This document shows positions 1 to 11,188 of a DNA stretch of 64,000 bases, one piece after another. Below the pieces are notes generated by a model. The model was not told where the DNA came from and did no database searches. It saw only the letters and a list, made by a program, of their open reading frames with translations. This DNA is from Anthoceros angustus (taxonomy: Eukaryota > Streptophyta > Anthocerotopsida > Anthocerotales > Anthocerotaceae): contig MU008182.1 in NCBI GenBank assembly GCA_010909165.1, forward strand, positions 124,001-188,000. Direction: 5' to 3'. Position numbers and translations under genes: made by a program. Each line of letters begins with the position of its first letter. Positions within the stretch are counted from its first letter, which is position 1.

Positions 1-2829
1 CAGCGGAGGATGCGCCGCCAGGAGGGGGCGAGCTTTTGATGCCGCAATTTACGTGCTTTGCAGGGCAGCTCAACCCCAGGGATTTGGTCGATTTTCGATT
101 TTCGGTGGGCGGAGGAGAACATCAATTGGGATGGGTGTATGGCGCCAATGGGCCTACACTAATTTAGAAGCGATTGAGTGTTTCATCAACCTCCATCAAT
201 CGAAGCCCTTGCGCGTTAGGAAGAAATGCTCACGATCCTCATTCTTTGAATAGTAAGGAGCATCTGGCGAGTGTATGGGAGGCGGAAGAGGAGAGCTCGA
301 ATTGCTCTCCTCGAAAGGTCGAATGGAGGGAAGAGGCCCTCTAGAAATCCGCAAGAGTTCCTTGACATGATGGACGGAGGAGTGAAGGCCCACGCCAAGA
401 ATGGCTGGAAAACAGAGAGCATCAAGGAGCTGAAGTGGAGGCTCTTTGCAAAGATTGTGCTGGGGTTGGTAAATTACCAACGAACTTCTTATTTTAGCAC
501 CAACTTCCTCCAGTTTTTGTGGAAGATTTTCATGGGAGCCAAACCGGATTGGGGAACCATTATGTATGAAGCATACATCCACCACCGGGAGAAGCTCCTC
601 AAGCCAAATTCAGTGGATGAGGAAGGCCCAAGGCTACCTTAGCACCTATTTGGTGCATTTGTGGGAAACAGGGACTTCTCACAAGCAAGGAGTTGAAGAT
701 GCATGGCATCCTTTGAGATAATCCATCTCCACCAAGTTTGGAAAGGCCTTTGCCTTTTGCATTGAGGAAGATGGAGGTCGACTCCACAAGCATGCTAGAG
801 AGCAAGAGGAGGAGGCAACAAGGTCCGGAGTGGGAACTTTTCCCACAAGAGCAAGCAAGGAGAGGAAGAACCGCCGAGGAAGGCCGAATGGTAGTCTATG
901 AGAGAAGGACCACGGGCCCAGAGTGGGGGAGTCCCCACCATCTCATTTGTGCCTAGGAAGAGGCACCCCACTCACCCGGGAGGCACCCCACCTGTGGGTG
1001 CACCACTGGTAGGCGGCCACCACCATGGTAGGTAGGCGGACTACCGCGGGGGGGAGCAGCCACCATGTAGGCACCCCACGCCAGAACAGCCTCACGCGGT
1101 GGAAGGGAAGGAGAAGCACATGAGGCGCCGGGCGCCGGCCACCATCACCCGCTACCGGGTGGGAGAGCGGATGGAGGGGACCTCACCGGATGGCCGGAGT
1201 GCAAGGAGCTGAGATTTCCAAGAAGAAGAGAGGGGTGAATTAGGACCCCTAGGAGAATTGGCCGAGTGCTTGTGAAGCACTCACCTGTGGATTGAAGGGG
1301 CTAGGAGCTAGCAGCCTCCTTGTGGGCATGCCAAGAGGAAGTGAAAGCCCAAGACATGGCCGGAGGAAAGCAGGACCAAATGGCAATTGGAGGCCATGGA
1401 GTCCGACGAAAAGGCAAGGGAAGGAACCGCTACCAAGGGCCTCCTCGAGAGGAAAGGAAAAAAGGCGGCAGAGGATGCGCCGCCAGAGGGGGCGAGCTTT
1501 TGATGCCCAATTCACTTGCTTTGCGGCAGCTCAACCCTGTGGATTGAAGGGGCTAAGAGGAGAACATCCAATTGGGATGGGTGTATGGCCGCCAATGGCC
1601 TACACTAATTTGGAATTGATTGAGGAGTTTCATCAACCTCCATCAATCGAAGCCCTTGCACGAAAGGAATGCTCGAACGGATCCTACCTGGGACAAGGAG
1701 CATTCTGTGTGTATGGAGACCGGAGGAGAGAGCTCGAATTGCTCCTCGAAAGGTCGAATGGAGGAAGAGGACGGCCCTCTCCGAAATTCCGCAAGAGTTC
1801 CTCGACATGATGGATGGAGGAGTGAAGGCCCACGCCAAGAATGGCTGGAAGACCGAGAGCATCAAGGAGTCAAGTGGAGGCTCTTGCAAAGATTGTGCTG
1901 TTGGTAAATTACCAACGACTTTATTTCAAAGACCAACTTCCTCCAATTTTGTGGAAGATTTCCATGGGAGCCAAGCCGGATTGGGGAACCATTATGTATG
2001 ATACATCCACCACCGAGAAGCTCCAAGCCAAATTCGTGGATGAGGAAGGGCCAAGGCCTTGCTACCTTAGCACCTATTTGGTGCATTTGTGGGAAACGAG
2101 GGACTTCTCACAAGCAAGGAGTTGAAGATGCTTGGCATCCTTCTGAGATAATCCATCTCCAGCCAAGTTTGGAAAGGCCTTGCCTTTTGCATTGAGGAAG
2201 ACTGGGAGGTCGACTCCACAAGCATGCTAGAGAGCAAGAGGAGGAGGCAACAAGGTTGCCGGAGTGGGAACTTTTCCCCAAGAGCAAGGAGGGGAGAGAA
2301 GAACCGCCGAGGAAGGCCAATGGTAGTCTATGAGAGAAGGACTATGGCCCAAGGTGGGGAGTCCCCACCATCTCATTTGTGCCTAGGAAGAGGCACCCTA
2401 GGGAGGCACCCCACCAGGGTCACACTGGGGTAGGCGTACCCACCACCATGGTAGGTAGGCGACCACCGCTCACCGCTGTAGGTGCACCCCACGCCAGAAA
2501 GTGCAGCCCAAGGTGGAAGGGAAGGAGAAGAGGCGCCGCTGGCGGGCGCCACCGCCACACCACCGGGTGGGAGAGGATGGAGCGAGAGGGACCTGCCACG
2601 GATGGCCGGAGTGCAAGGAGCTGGAGATTTCCAAAGAAGAAGAGAGGGGTGGAATTAGGACCCCTAGGATTGGCCGAGTGCTTGTGAAGCACTCCTGGGA
2701 TTGAAGGGGCTAGGAGCTAGCAGCCTCCTTGTGGGCATGCCAAGAGGAAGTGAAAGCCCAAGACATGGCCGGAGGAAAGCAGGACCAAATGGCAATTGGA
2801 GGCCATGGAGTCCGACGAGAAGGCAGCCA
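1..2829 (+). repeat. Two tandem ~1.4-kb units of an unclassified purine-rich repeat
   Basis: Bases 1-1408 and 1467-2829 are diverged direct copies; for example, the segment beginning GGATGCGCCGCCAG recurs about 1466 bases later, and the segment TTGAAGGGGCTAGGAGCTAG occurs near 1292 and near 2702. A third copy starts at 2702 and loses similarity after about 2829. Both units carry remnants of one reading frame on the + strand: a piece reading MPQFTCFAGQLNP near 40, and a longer piece containing DGGVKAHAKNGWKTESIKE and FMGAKPDWGTIMY near 360-560. The frame is broken by small indels in both units. I do not recognise the protein. The middle of each unit (about 950-1200 and 2390-2600) is GC-rich and non-coding in appearance. 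It could be internal sequence of a large LTR element. Confidence 0.7.
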
Positions 2830-4474
2830 AGTTGAGAAGGTCAGAGAGCTCGACCTTGTGGATCCGCCACGGAGAAGGTCCTGAGGAAGGTTGTCACATC
2901 AAGAGGAGAGAGCCATTCGCAACAACCCAAAGGACTCATGGAGGCATATGAGGAGCATTTTGCCCAATTAGAGCAAGAAAGGGGCAAAACAGAGGCTCTA
3001 GGAAGGAGAAGGTAGCGTCCAACAAATGGACGCAAGAGCAGTGATGGCTACCAAGCCATCAAAATCCGGACATGGAAGAATTGCGGACCCGGGATAAGAG
3101 AAGCGAGCCGGAGGCTCAAGACCAAGACCGCAAGAGTTGAGCGAAAAGGGTGCAAGAGGAGGAGAAGGGGCTTGCTCAAGCCAATTGGAACAAAGGAGGT
3201 TCCAGAGGAGGAGCACCACAAGAAGGTGGTGCATGAATGCAGTGGTGAGGAGAAGATTTTGGGCGATTATGCCCTTCTGCAAAATTGGCCAACCAAAGGA
3301 AGCAAGGAGGAGAATGTGACCTCCATGTCAAGGTGGGGAATTGACCACCTCAAGGGACGCCTACAAGGTAGGTGTGAGGATGGAGAGTGGCCCACGGAGA
3401 TTGATGATCTCCAAATGCAATATCATAGCTTGGGGCTCACCTCCACAACAGATTTTGAAGGCCAACAATGAAGTCTTACTTGGCCAAGAGGAGGACATTG
3501 GGTCCTCATGATGATGATGAAGGAGTCAGCAGCAGTGCAAGGCCTCCGATTTTGATGAGGCCATCAAGTGAAATGGACTCGAGGAACTGAGGAGTCGGAG
3601 GAGAAGAGCGAGCGCCAAAGGTGAAGATGGCGTGAGAGCAAGGAGGGGAAAGCCCTCCCTGGGGTCACCTACCATGGTGACCACCACGGTAGTCCGCCAC
3701 ACTGCAGACCCACGCCGTAGTCCGCTGACACAGGGTAGGCTGGGCGGGCGCGCGAGGCCGCGGGCCGAGGGATGAAGGAGCCGGGGTCCCAGAGTATACC
3801 CCCGGAGAAGAGGAGGTGGGGAGACAACCCCACCGGAGGAGAAGGACGGGTCCACCGCCGAGGAAGGAGGGTGAGAAGTTCTCACCCACGATAAGGGAAG
3901 GAGCTGGAGAGGAGTCGCAAGGGCCCAAGGATTAGTGAAATCCGACAATTGGGGAGGAAGATTTTGAAGATGCTCCATGATAGGTATGGACAAATCAAAC
4001 AGAGGAAAGGAGCAAGGAGATCCAACCCAAGAGAAGATGGAGAAGAAGAAGGAGAAGACCGACTACCATGGTAGGTCACCCGTAGTCCGCATCACCGCGT
4101 AGGGTGCGATGAACGGGCGCGACCAGTGCGAGGCGGAGAAAAGGGCGCCCGAGGTGCGAGGGGCGCGATTGCCGGAGGAAGGAATCAGGCGCCACCGCTG
4201 AGATGGAGGAAGGGGCAAGATTGTACTTGCCCCACATTAGGAAGATGACAAGGCTGGGAAGGCAAGAGCAAAAGGAGGGCGAGGGAGCCAATCCACAAGG
4301 GACGCCCCCCCAAAGAAGGTGAAGACTAGAATGGTCAATGACCATAAATGAGCTTAGAAGAATAGAAGGATAGGTGTAGAATCGACATCCTTTAAGGATG
4401 GTCTTAGGTGAAGTTACTAGAATAGAATTTACCAAGGATCGCATAATAGATTAGGTGCCGTATTAAATGTCAAG
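2830..4474. other. Purine-rich repeat-like DNA without a convincing gene
   Basis: The + strand is strongly purine-rich and holds short open stretches rich in K, E and R (for example 3172-3471), but there is no recognisable domain or continuous frame. Two related GC-rich patches around CTACCATGGT and GTAGTCCGC occur near 3670-3730 and 4060-4100, and resemble the GC-rich middle of the upstream tandem units. I read this as more of the same repeat family or the interior of an old retroelement. Confidence 0.45.
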
Positions 4475-5378
4475 TGTAGGAAATAATAGAAAATTGGAAA
4501 AGGTGACTGCAGAGGGTCACCTAAGGGAGGTTGTATGTGGAAGGCCTCCTATAAGAGGAGGAGGATTTCACAAAGTAAAGTATCATGTCGCGCCCACACT
4601 CATCGAGTCCTTTGCCATTACAGAGGAATTTCGTCACCGTGAGCCAACGCAGTCTGTAGAGAGGAAGTCGTCTGGTGAGTGCTTGGTGGAGGACTTGCTC
4701 ACCGCAAGTGCCTAAACGAGTTGCTCCCTTGTGAATGGTTGCTGTGAAATTGCTTTGCTTTGGGTGTGTGGCAATGCCTGTGGAACTCCTTGAGGGTAGA
4801 CTACGTGGAAAGACTGGAGGTTCTCGCCGTGTCAAACTCATAGCAACCGCCCAAGGAAGAACTTGCCGGGTGGAGGCCGACCCTGCAGCTGTAAGGGCGA
4901 GTCCCAAGAAGCCCGAATCGAGGTTAGAATAGGAGGAAGAGGATGAGGAGATGAGAAGATGAGGAATTAGAGTGTAGGTGTTAGTGGAAGGCCACAGGCG
5001 AGCCTAAGGGACGAATCCCAACTGCAAGTAAAAGAGCGCCCGAGTGGAGAAGAGTGGTCTTAGAAGTAGGGACGAAATCGGTGTGGATCGGGGGTCCACA
5101 GGCGCCCGTGATAGGCTCCTCGCCGCAAGGCGGTGACCTCGATTGTGTGTCGCTGTAGGTCGAGGATTGGTGATTTTTCGAGCAAGCAAGTGGTGCAGAG
5201 GGAGAGAGGGCGCCTTGCTTGTTTAGAAGGCTGAGAAGGTGTGTCTCGCAGTAGCGACGGGCATCACAAGACCTCGAACTTTCACACAAGTCTCATGGGA
5301 CGAACCCAACGATTGCTGTAAAGCGATAAGTGGGCTGGCCAGAGTGGGAGGATCTTGGAGTGCCCGGTTTTCCTACCA
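4475..5378 (+). mobile_element. Candidate right-hand LTR of a truncated element
   Basis: The block begins TGTAGGAAA and ends TTTCCTACCA, so it has TG/CA ends and imperfect short inverted termini. It stops exactly where the coding sequence of the neighbouring copia-A1 element begins, which is what an insertion boundary would look like. No partner LTR lies in the window and I see no clean polypurine tract just upstream, so the LTR reading is an inference. The small open frames inside it are not convincing genes. Confidence 0.35.
4930..5296 (+). repeat. Dispersed repeat shared with the segment inside the PLL locus
   Basis: This segment is a diverged copy, in opposite orientation, of 60199-60562. 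Shared landmarks include GGATTAGAGTGTAGG (here GAATTAGAGTGTAGG), GCCTAAGGGACGAATCCCAA, GTAGGTCGAGGATTGGTGA and GGGCGCCTTGCTTGTTT, in the same order. The similarity runs to ACAAGTCTC at the end of both copies. It shows that a repeat family present beside copia-A1 also contributed to the rearranged phosphatase locus 55 kb away. Confidence 0.75.
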
Positions 5379-7441
5379 TGCAATCTAAACCCGGTATTTG
5401 AGTAAAGCCTCTGGCTACTAGCCTTGCCTTATATCTCTCAATGGAACCATCACCCTTGCGTTTAATTTTGAATACCCACTTGCTCCCAACTATTTTTCTC
5501 CCTTTGGGTGGTTTGACTAATTCCCATGTAGAGTTCTTAACTAGGGAGTCATACTCAGAGTCCACTGCAGCTTTCCATAGATCCTTCTCAGGAGAAGAAA
5601 AAGTTTGTTTCAAGGTTAGTGGCTCTTGAGGATCAACTGTAGCTTTGAAAACAGCTTGATGAAAATGGGAGAAAGGTGAGGAGGGATCATCAAAGGTGGT
5701 AAGATATCCTAAGGGTGGTTCCTTCCATCCTGCAGGTCCAGAGACAGTAGGCCTGGTTCTTAGGTTGTACCTTGGTGCAAGTTGCTCATCTTGGTCGACG
5801 ATTTGTTTCTCTGCTTCTGCAAGTTCTTCAGGAGCTGGTTCTTGTAATGGAGGAACCGGCTCATCTTCATCCAGATAGTCAGGTTCGGAAAGGTCACCTT
5901 CTCCAAGACGACCTACTACTCCAGACCCAGATATGGAAATTCCTCAAGAGGGTTGATGATTGTCGTCTGGGACATATACAGGAGATCTGGAGTCCACTGG
6001 AGATAAGATGGGAGACTCATGAAAAGTAACGCTACGAGCATATATGAGTCTCTTGGTGGCTAGATCAAATAATTTGTATCCTTTGGTACCTTCTGTATAG
6101 CCAATAAAAGTATATTTGGCAGCCTTATCATCTAACTTCTTGCGCTATGCTTTAGGAATATAAACATATGCCGTACAGCCAAATACCCGAAGGTGGTCGA
6201 TGGAAGGCTTTTTACCAGTGAATGCTTCATAAGGTGTCATACCTGTAACCGCTGAGGTTGGAAGTCTATTAATGAGATATGTTGCTGTTATCATTGCTTC
6301 TGCCCAATATGGTTTAGTTAACCTTGCTTGGGTGAGCAAGCAACCTGTTATCTCTTGAAGGCGTAGATTTTATTCTCGGCTACGCCATTTGGATGAGGTG
6401 TATATACCACCGTAAGTTGTTGAGCTATGCCTTCAGCTCGACAGAAATCGGTAAAAGCATTTGATGTAAACTCGCCTCCATTGTCAGAACGGAGGGTCTT
6501 GAGTTGCTTATTTGTAAGTCTCTCTGCCCACATCATGTAATCCTTAAAATGCTGAAAAGCTTCACTTTTGTGCTTAAGGGTGTATGTTGTAGTAAAGCGG
6601 GAGAAATCATCAATGAAAGTAAGGAAATATCTGCAACCGCTGAAGGATGGCGCAGAGATTGGGCCGCAAATGTCGGAGTGAACTAACTCAAGGGGTGCTT
6701 TAGCCCGCTGGGGAGAGTTGTTTTGAAAGGGTGCCTGATGTCTTTTGGTTACGACACAAGCTTCGCACCATGATAGAGGTTCTATCTTAGGAAGGGAAGG
6801 ATTTCTATAGAGGTTTCCCTTAGACATTTGAATGAGTTTTTGGCTATTAGGATGACCTAATCTACAATGCCAAAGTACGGTTGTATTGGAAGTGACAGAA
6901 TTTTGGGAAGCTACATGTATCCTATCATGTGAGGATCCCACTTGGACAGACAATTTGTATAACCCGTCCTCTAAAGTGCCTGTGCAGATGTTAACAGATT
7001 CACTCGGAAAATAAGTGATAATACAACTATCTGCATCTAAAATGACTTGCAAATTATGTTGTGAACATAAATTAGCAGCTGACACTAAGTTTTTACACAT
7101 AGATGGTACGTGAAGGACATTAGAGAGAGAAAGAACTTGGCCTGAAGAACATCTGAGAGCGACTGAACCTACACCAGAGATGGGGAGGTTGTGGTCATTG
7201 CCCAAGCAAGCAACTGTGTCCTGACATCTTAATAGGACTCAAAAGAGTTTCTGCTGTGACATATGTGTGACGTAGCTCCACTATCCAAGTACCAATTTGG
7301 GTTTGTTGACTTTGATGATGCCAAGCATACAGTGAGAGCTGAGGGTGTTGTGGAAGATTGTTTCTTCACGGCAACATGTGCTCCAGGTGCGGCCTCCTTT
7401 CTAGGCTCGCCATTCTTCGTCTTGTTGCAGTCCTTCTCCAT
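5379..7441 (-). pseudogene. copia-A1 pol fragment: protease, integrase, start of RT
   Basis: Four frame-shifted pieces can be followed on the minus strand. At 7441-7229 there is a protease start with the active-site motif WYLDSGATSHIC, preceded by lysine-rich sequence after the zinc knuckle. At 7205-6348 lie the GAG-pre-integrase motif (LWHCRLGHPN, then CEACVVTKRHQAPF) and the integrase core with HSDICGP, RSDNGGEF and GVAEN, giving the D-D-E triad. At 6339-6145 the integrase continues (KPYWAEAMITATYLINRLPT). At 5613-5400 reverse transcriptase begins (GSKWVFKIKRKGDGS, YKARLVARGFTQ). The polymerase active site is missing because the element is cut at 5379. Frameshifts and internal stops make this a pseudogene. 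Confidence 0.85.
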
Positions 7442-8260
7442 ATGATTTGGTATTCTGCACCAATTACAAATAATCTTCTTTTTACCTCTCGCAGGCGTAG
7501 AAGAAGATGTAGTATCTCCACGAGGGGGATTTGTATTTGGGCGAGAGGTGAAAGACCCTTTGCCTCGGCCCCGGCCTTGGCCTCTAGAGACCTCTACCTC
7601 TTGCTGTGAACATCACCTGCTATCTGGTGGAGCGAGTGTCGTGACGACGGCTGGAGTCCTCCTGTATTATGGCTCCTATGAGCTCATTTAAGCTGATGTC
7701 CAGCGTTGATGAGCCCGTTGTTGCGGCATCCTTCTGTGGAGTGCGAAGGACCGCATTTTGTGTTGTCACGAACGGCCTATAAGAAGGTGGTAGAGTGGAT
7801 AGAAGATTGATGAAAGCTTGTTTCTCGGAGATCTTTTCACCAGATGCTACTTCAAGATTATTTTTGGCCAATCTAAATGCACTGATGTGGCTTTCAATGG
7901 AATCGATTTCTCTCATTTTGAGATTTTGGAAATTGCGGGTGGCCGTCAAGATGCTCATGACATCGCTTGATGCATATATCTGGGCCAGACGGTCCTACAT
8001 CTCCTTGGAGGTTTCTGCTTCTGAGACTTGCCGAACCATTGATTCAGTAAGTCCACTTATGATGATATCTTGTGCTTTTCAATCCTTGTTGTCCCACTTG
8101 TCCTTTGAATCCTAATTCCATCGGGGACGTTCAATATCTCCACTAACGATATCCCATAAGTCACGTTGTCGCAGTACTCCTTTGGCACGTATCTGCCAAA
8201 CGTCATATCCTTTTCCATTGAATCATCTTTTCTCCTTGAAACCTTGAACGGAGGGTTGAG
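7442..8260 (-). pseudogene. copia-A1 gag, middle and C-terminal part
   Basis: The minus-strand piece 7958-7620 reads like a UBN2-type copia gag (NLKMREIDSIESHISAF, then FINLLSTLPPSYRPFVTTQ), the domain that forms the particle. Bases 7440-7600 continue into arginine- and glycine-rich sequence before the nucleocapsid knuckle. Upstream, between 8260 and 7960, gag continues with stops and indels. A better copy of the gag N-terminus lies at 9930-9649, outside this piece, because of the triplication of 8029-10570. Confidence 0.7.
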
Positions 8261-9648
8261 TTTTTCTTGTAACCGTCAATTACTTGCTCCTCGGACATTG
8301 CGGATGATGTTCAACTTTATTGAAGATAATCGGATCGTGCTCGACGGAATCACTATTGCTTTGGGAGTAACGCGAGCACGATTTCTTCATTGTTGGTTTA
8401 CAAGTATCATTGCTCGATGACGGAAAGGTCAAGTATCAACAGTTGGCAGTTGGTTTCTCAACAGCTTTAGAGATAAGAAATATCTCTTGAGTAAGGCAAT
8501 TCAATCTCTCATGAGTAGAAGTATATATTTGGATAGCTTCTAATCTAATGGAGTTGAGTGTTCTTGTAATGTGTCCGGACTAGGGAAGAAAGTTGTAGAC
8601 TTTTGTTGATGAATTGAATTATAGCACTCAATGCATCCTATTTGATAAAGATCAAATGTTCCAAGCAAATTTCTTAGCTAATCTCATGAACTTTGCTTTG
8701 TGTTTGGATTCAGAGAAGACCAAATATCAATATATACTTCAAGCATATCATGACCAATAGGAGAATTGCTATCAAACTCCTCCTTGAACTATAGTTGTTT
8801 GTGTTTTATATCTTTTCTTCCACTCTTGTTCCCATTTGGCCTTTTCCTCTGCAAGCCACTTTTTGAGTTTTTCGGCGTCTGTAGATGTACTTGTAACTTC
8901 GACAATTACTTGCTCCTCAGACATTGCGGATGATGTTCAACTTTATTGAAGATAACTGGATCGTGCTCGACGCGGAATCACTATTGCTTTGGGAGTAACG
9001 CGAGAGCACGTGCTCCATTTCTTCATTGTTGGTTTACAAGTATCTCATGTTGCTCAGAATGGTCAAGTATCAACTTGGTTAACCGTTGGTTTCTCAAGCT
9101 TTAGAGATAAGAAATATCTCTTGAGTAAGGCAATTCAATCTCTCATGAGTAGAAGTATATATTTGGATAGCTTCTAATCTAATGGAGTTGAGTGTTCTTA
9201 TTAATATGCGGACTAGGAAGAAAGTTGTAGACTTTTGTTGATGAATTGAATTATAGACTCAATGCATCCTATTTGATAAAGATCAAATGTTCCAAGCAAA
9301 TTTCTTCTGGCTAATCTCATGAACTTTGCTTTGTGTTTGGATTCAGAGAGAAGACCAAATATCAATATATACTTCAAGCATATCATGACCAATAGGAGAA
9401 TTGCTATCAAACTCCTCTGATGATGCCTCTATGAAGTTTTGTTGTTGCCTTCTTCTTCTCTAAGTCTTCAATTTCCACTTTCTTCCATGTTCGCTAGGAT
9501 TGCAAGAATCCATGGAGTAGCAGGAAGATGGATACACAAATTGTGTCCTTTGAACTATGCTATCTTGCCGAACCATTGATTCAGTAAGTCCACTTATGAT
9601 GATATCTTGTGCTTTTCAATCCTTGTTGTCCCACTTGTCCTTTGAATC

Positions 9649-9930
9649 CTAATTCCATCGGGGACGTTCAATATCTCCACTAACGATATCCCATAAGTCA
9701 CGTTGTCGCAGTACTCCTTTGGCACGTATCTGCCAAACGTCATATCCTTTTCCATTGAATCTGTCTTTCTCCTTGAAACCTTCTCCTTGAACTATAGTTG
9801 TTTGTGTTTCAGATATCTTTTTCTTCCACTCTTGTTCCCATTTGGCCTTTTCCTCTGCAAGCCACTTTTTGAGTTTTTCGGCGTCTGTAGATGTACTTGT
9901 AACTTCGTCAATTACTTGCTCCTCAGACAT
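9649..9930 (-). pseudogene. copia-A1 gag N-terminus, best copy
   Basis: An ATG at 9930 opens a 93-residue frame beginning MSEEQVIDEV. It has a charged, probably coiled region (EKLKKWLAEEKAKWEQEWKKK) followed by the typical copia gag start FNGKGYDVWQIRAKGVL. It then meets a stop, so it is only the beginning of gag. The rest of gag lies further left, at 8260-7620, interrupted by the tandem copies. Confidence 0.7.
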
Positions 9931-9948
9931 TGCGGATGATGTTCAACT

Positions 9949-10431
9949 TTATTGAAGATAACTGGATCGTGCTCGACGCGGAATCACTATTGCTTTGGGA
10001 GTAACGCGAGAGCACGTGCTGCATTTCTTCATTGTTGGTTTACAAGTATCTGTATTGCTCCAGACAGAAAGGTCAGAAGTATCAACTTGGTTAACCGTTA
10101 GTTTCTCAACAGCTTTAGAGATAAGAAATATCTCTTGAGTAAGGCAATTCAATCTCTCATGAGTAGAAGTATATATTTGGATAGCTTCTAATCTAATGGA
10201 GTTGAGTGTTTGCTGTAATGTGTCTGGACTAGGGAAGAAAGTTGTAGACTTTTTGTTGATGAATTGAATTATAGCAGACTCAATGCATCCTATTTGATAA
10301 AGATCAAATGTTCCAAGCAAATTTCTTCTGGCTAATCTCATGAACTTTGCTTTGTGTTTGGATTCAGAGAGAAGACCAAATATCAATATATACTTCAAGC
10401 ATATCATGACCAATAGGAGAATTGCTATCAA
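9949..10431 (-). pseudogene. Unrecognised ORF upstream of copia-A1 gag
   Basis: A 160-residue frame sits between the primer-binding site and gag, ending 18 bases before the gag ATG. It starts with a hydrophobic stretch (IAILLLVMICLKYILIFGLL) followed by basic and polar sequence with no domain I recognise. The same sequence appears, damaged, in the two tandem copies to the left. Copia-A2 also has a reading frame in this position (17938-17603), but the two do not look alike. It could be an accessory ORF or a leader that happens to be open. Confidence 0.4.
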
Positions 10432-10703
10432 ACTCCTCTGATGATGCCTCTATGAAGTTTTGTTGTTGCCTTCTTCTTCTCTAAGTCTTCAATTTCCACT
10501 TTCTTCCATGTTCGCTAGGATTGCAAGAATCCATGGAGAGCGAACAGAAGATGGATACACAAATTGTGTATCCTTTGAGCACTTGATGCTATGCTCGATT
10601 GCTGCCCAGAATGAAGTCTTCGCGATGCATTGTTGACAATGGAAGAGATCTAGAATAGCATTGAGCAGCAGGGAGCATAGAGCTTAAGCATAGAGAGCTA
10701 CTT

Positions 10704-10715
10704 GCTCTGATACCA
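10704..10715 (-). promoter_or_regulatory. Primer-binding site, initiator tRNA-Met 3' end
   Basis: On the minus strand the 12 bases directly after the LTR are TGGTATCAGAGC, the exact complement of the 3' end of plant initiator tRNA-Met including CCA. This is the usual site for priming minus-strand synthesis in plant copia elements, and it fixes the inner LTR boundary at 10716. Confidence 0.95.
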
Positions 10716-10991
10716 TGATGAGAATCAATAGCTCTTAGGCAGATAATACAATGAATTGATTAAAGAGTAAAGTACAAGCCTTTATATAGGCTAAGTGGTT
10801 AGGTGGTTAGGTGGTTATAACAATATGTTGTTATAACCACCAAGTTGTTGTAACTAATATAACAACTAACTACCTAGAGCAACTAAATAGGTAACTACCT
10901 AATGCCCTAGGCATAAATTAATGTTTAAGTAATGTGGCCCTAATGAAAAGTGCCCTAAACTAGATATATTTCATCAGACAATTGCCCTGCA
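10716..10991 (-). repeat. copia-A1 5' LTR
   Basis: The inner end is fixed by the adjacent primer-binding site and reads TTCTCATCA on the minus strand. The outer end is placed at TGCAGGGCAATTG because the copia-A2 LTR shares CAGGGCAAT there; an alternative outer end is TGATGA at 10976. A good TATA box (CCTATATAAAGG, minus strand, about 10792-10781) would start transcription some 30 bases further left. The LTR is about 270 bp and clearly related to the copia-A2 LTR (shared AACAACTAACTACCTA and TAGTTTAGGGCAC). Confidence 0.8.
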
Positions 10992-11188
10992 AAACATGTG
11001 AATTGCGGCATGTCCAGCTTCCATCCCTCGGGATCTGAACTCCCTTTCTTATGCACCTTGCCCTTGTGTGCCCCACTCTCCTTTGTGGGTGTCTTGGCTT
11101 TGGCGGCTGCCTCCCTCCCCTTGGTTGTGCAAGGCTTCGTCATGGCTTCCTTGCTGAGCCCTTGCACAAAGTTGAGGAAGAGAGTCAC
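10992..11188 (-). pseudogene. Fragment of the MPQFTCFAGQL repeat-family ORF
   Basis: The minus strand reads TKPCTTKGREAAAKAKTPTK, then DPEGWKLDMPQFTCFAGQL, immediately before the copia-A1 LTR. The last eleven residues are identical to those encoded near position 40 in the tandem repeat units at the left edge. Copia-A1 therefore appears to have landed in another, more diverged member of that repeat family. The protein is unrecognised; it is lysine-rich before the shared motif. Confidence 0.5.

Larger units (their letters stand above)
8029..10570 (-). repeat. Three tandem partial copies of the copia-A1 gag/leader segment
   Basis: Copy A (8029-8780), copy B (8783-9570) and copy C (9571-10570) repeat the same blocks: the gag N-terminus (plus-strand landmark TTGCTCCTCAGACATTGCGG) and the upstream ORF (landmark GAAATATCTCTTGAGTAAGG). 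Copy C is longest and has both frames open. Copies A and B carry different internal deletions and one- or two-base indels. The landmark TTGCCGAACCATTGATTCAG starts A and C. The arrangement implies two rounds of local duplication after or during insertion. Confidence 0.85.
5379..10991 (-). mobile_element. Ty1/copia element copia-A1, 3' end missing
   Basis: Reading right to left, the element has a 5' LTR (10991-10716), a primer-binding site (10715-10704), a leader with an extra ORF, gag, zinc-knuckle and protease, integrase, and the first part of reverse transcriptase. It stops abruptly after the motif GFTQIPGLD at 5379, so most of reverse transcriptase, RNase H and the 3' LTR are absent. Protease-before-integrase-before-RT order is diagnostic of the copia superfamily. 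Several frames are broken, so the copy is dead. The left edge abuts a different repeat whose last bases look like an LTR end, suggesting that another element inserted into copia-A1. Confidence 0.85.
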
